From Sulfitobacter sp. (GTDB lineage: Bacteria; Pseudomonadota; Alphaproteobacteria; Rhodobacterales; Rhodobacteraceae), in NCBI GenBank assembly GCA_024636395.1, contig JAGXHD010000155.1, positions 1-15,163 on the forward strand: a stretch of DNA of 15,163 bases. The letters are read 5' to 3'. Within the stretch, counting starts at the first letter, position 1. Each line of letters opens with the position of its first letter. Below, piece after piece: positions 14,245-15,163 of this stretch. The notes beneath the pieces were generated by a model that saw nothing but the letters and a program-made list of their open reading frames with translations, had not been told where the DNA came from and did no database searches. The position numbers were made by a program, and so were the translations under genes.

Positions 14245-15163
14245 GTGCAAATACCCCGGTTCATAGGACACGAGATTTTTCGCGGCTCCAGTTATGGGCG
14301 CTGGCATCCGTTGCGCGTGCCACGTGTCTCGACCGTGATGGACTTGAGCCGCGCCATGGGATGGTTGCCGGGTGCGCAGTTCATCACCTCGCCGCGCGCC
14401 AAGCCCAAGGCTCTGGAGACTTGGCACGATCCCGATTACATTGCCGCGTTGCAGCGGGTGGAGGCGGCGCAGGCGACACTGCCGGACGATCTGGCGCGGT
14501 TCGATATCGGCTCCGTCACCAATCCGGTATTTGGCGAGATCTTCCGGCGCCCGGCCACAGCAGCGGGAGGCTCTATTCTGGCGGGCGAGCTGCTGGCACA
14601 GGGCGGTGTGATCTATAATCCAGCAGGCGGCACGCATCACGGGATGCCGGGGCGGGCCAACGGTTTTTGCTATCTCAATGATCCGGTTCTGGCGATGCTT
14701 TCGCTGCGCCACCACGGGGTGCGGCGCATCGCCTATGTGGATATCGACGCGCATCATTGTGACGGGGTGGCGGAGGGTTTTTCCGGCGATCCAGAGTGCC
14801 TGATGATTTCGGTGCATGAAGAGCGGCTTTGGCCGCGCACGGGGTTGATCGAGGATGATGCGGGGGGCAGCGGGGTGAACTTGCCGGTACCGCGCGGCTT
14901 CAACGATGCCGAGATGGCATTTGTGCGCGAGGCGCTGATCCTGCCCAAGATCGCGGCGTTTGAACCTGAGGCGATCGTGTTTCTTTGTGGAGCAGATGGC
15001 GTGGTGGATGATCCGCTGGCGCATCTGGGACTGAGCAACAATGCGCATTTCGATATGCTGCGCGGGCTGATGGCGTTGGACGTGCCACGCCTGCTGGTGC
15101 TGGGCGGCGGCGGGTATAATCCCTGGACCGTGGGGCGCATGTGGACCGGGATCTGGGGGATCC
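14245..15163 (+). CDS. Histone-deacetylase-family zinc amidohydrolase (AcuC/HDAC-like; 3' end outside the window)
   Basis: The frame is open from the GTG at 14245 to the window edge, about 306 residues, with no stop seen. All class I/II HDAC-type active-site elements are present. They are the catalytic His pair His131-His132 (PAGGTHHGMPG), the zinc ligands Asp168 and His170 (YVDIDAHHCDGV) and Asp251 (CGADGVVDDP), and the GGGGY Tyr291. Such enzymes remove acetyl groups from lysines, polyamines or other amines; bacterial members are often named acetoin utilization protein AcuC. The usual Gly after the zinc-site His pair is Cys172 here (HHCDG). The start is uncertain: GTG 14245 gives MQIPRFIGHEIFRGSSYG, but TTG codons at 14239 and 14218 are in frame and none has a clear ribosome binding site. 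The start lies only 25 bases after the terminator T run, so the promoter must overlap the terminator or the gene before it. Confidence 0.9.
   Translation, partial: MQIPRFIGHEIFRGSSYGRWHPLRVPRVSTVMDLSRAMGWLPGAQFITSPRAKPKALETWHDPDYIAALQRVEAAQATLPDDLARFDIGSVTNPVFGEIFRRPATAAGGSILAGELLAQGGVIYNPAGGTHHGMPGRANGFCYLNDPVLAMLSLRHHGVRRIAYVDIDAHHCDGVAEGFSGDPECLMISVHEERLWPRTGLIEDDAGGSGVNLPVPRGFNDAEMAFVREALILPKIAAFEPEAIVFLCGADGVVDDPLAHLGLSNNAHFDMLRGLMALDVPRLLVLGGGGYNPWTVGRMWTGIWGI

Noticed and set aside
14185..15048. Minus-strand open frame of 287 codons at the right end
   Set aside because: The plus strand carries the deacetylase with all active-site motifs in this interval; the minus frame shows no family motif and is a shadow.

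Overview
The window reads as a piece of a high-GC alphaproteobacterial chromosome, most likely a marine Rhodobacteraceae (Roseobacter-group) bacterium. This rests on protein-family content recalled from that group (a DUF6638-like protein, DUF1523, a glycosyltransferase joined to a DUF5928-like region, GYF_2-DUF805) and on tightly packed GC-rich genes. No database search was run. No tRNA, rRNA, insertion sequence, phage gene or CRISPR array is visible, and no gap between genes exceeds about 190 bases.

Left part (1-2208, + strand): a partial DUF6638-like gene, a two-helix small membrane protein and a DUF1523 protein form a compact operon of unknown function. It converges on a minus-strand pair (2234-4203): a core-2/I-branching-type glycosyltransferase and a HIT-family nucleotide hydrolase. 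A family-2 sulfotransferase (4348-5166) diverges from the glycosyltransferase across an AT-rich 144-base region rich in inverted repeats. Together the last two suggest synthesis and sulfation of a surface glycan.

Middle: a fumarylacetoacetate-hydrolase-family enzyme (5311-6006) has a good candidate promoter followed by an 18-base palindrome at a repressor-like position. Its stop codon abuts that of a convergent GYF_2-DUF805 membrane protein, the two stops together forming TGATCA.

Main block (13531 down to 6664, - strand): a seven-gene operon encoding two DppB/DppC-type permeases, a fused two-domain peptide-type ABC ATPase, a cupin, a P1-family (DmpA/NylC-type) self-processing amidase/aminopeptidase, an alpha/beta hydrolase and a TTC38-like TPR protein. 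Four junctions are 4-base ATGA overlaps, one is a 14-base overlap and one a 4-base gap, so the genes are surely co-transcribed. No solute-binding protein is present beside the permeases. The simplest reading is uptake of a peptide-like or amide compound followed by amide and perhaps ester hydrolysis in the cytoplasm. The substrate is unknown, and this cluster is the best candidate in the window for an undescribed system.

Right end (13717-15163, + strand): a small exported two-cysteine protein resembling HdeA/HdeB, with a long Thr/Ala/Ser/Asp-rich insert, is followed by a clear intrinsic terminator. Then comes the first about 306 codons of a zinc-dependent histone-deacetylase-family amidohydrolase, cut by the window edge.
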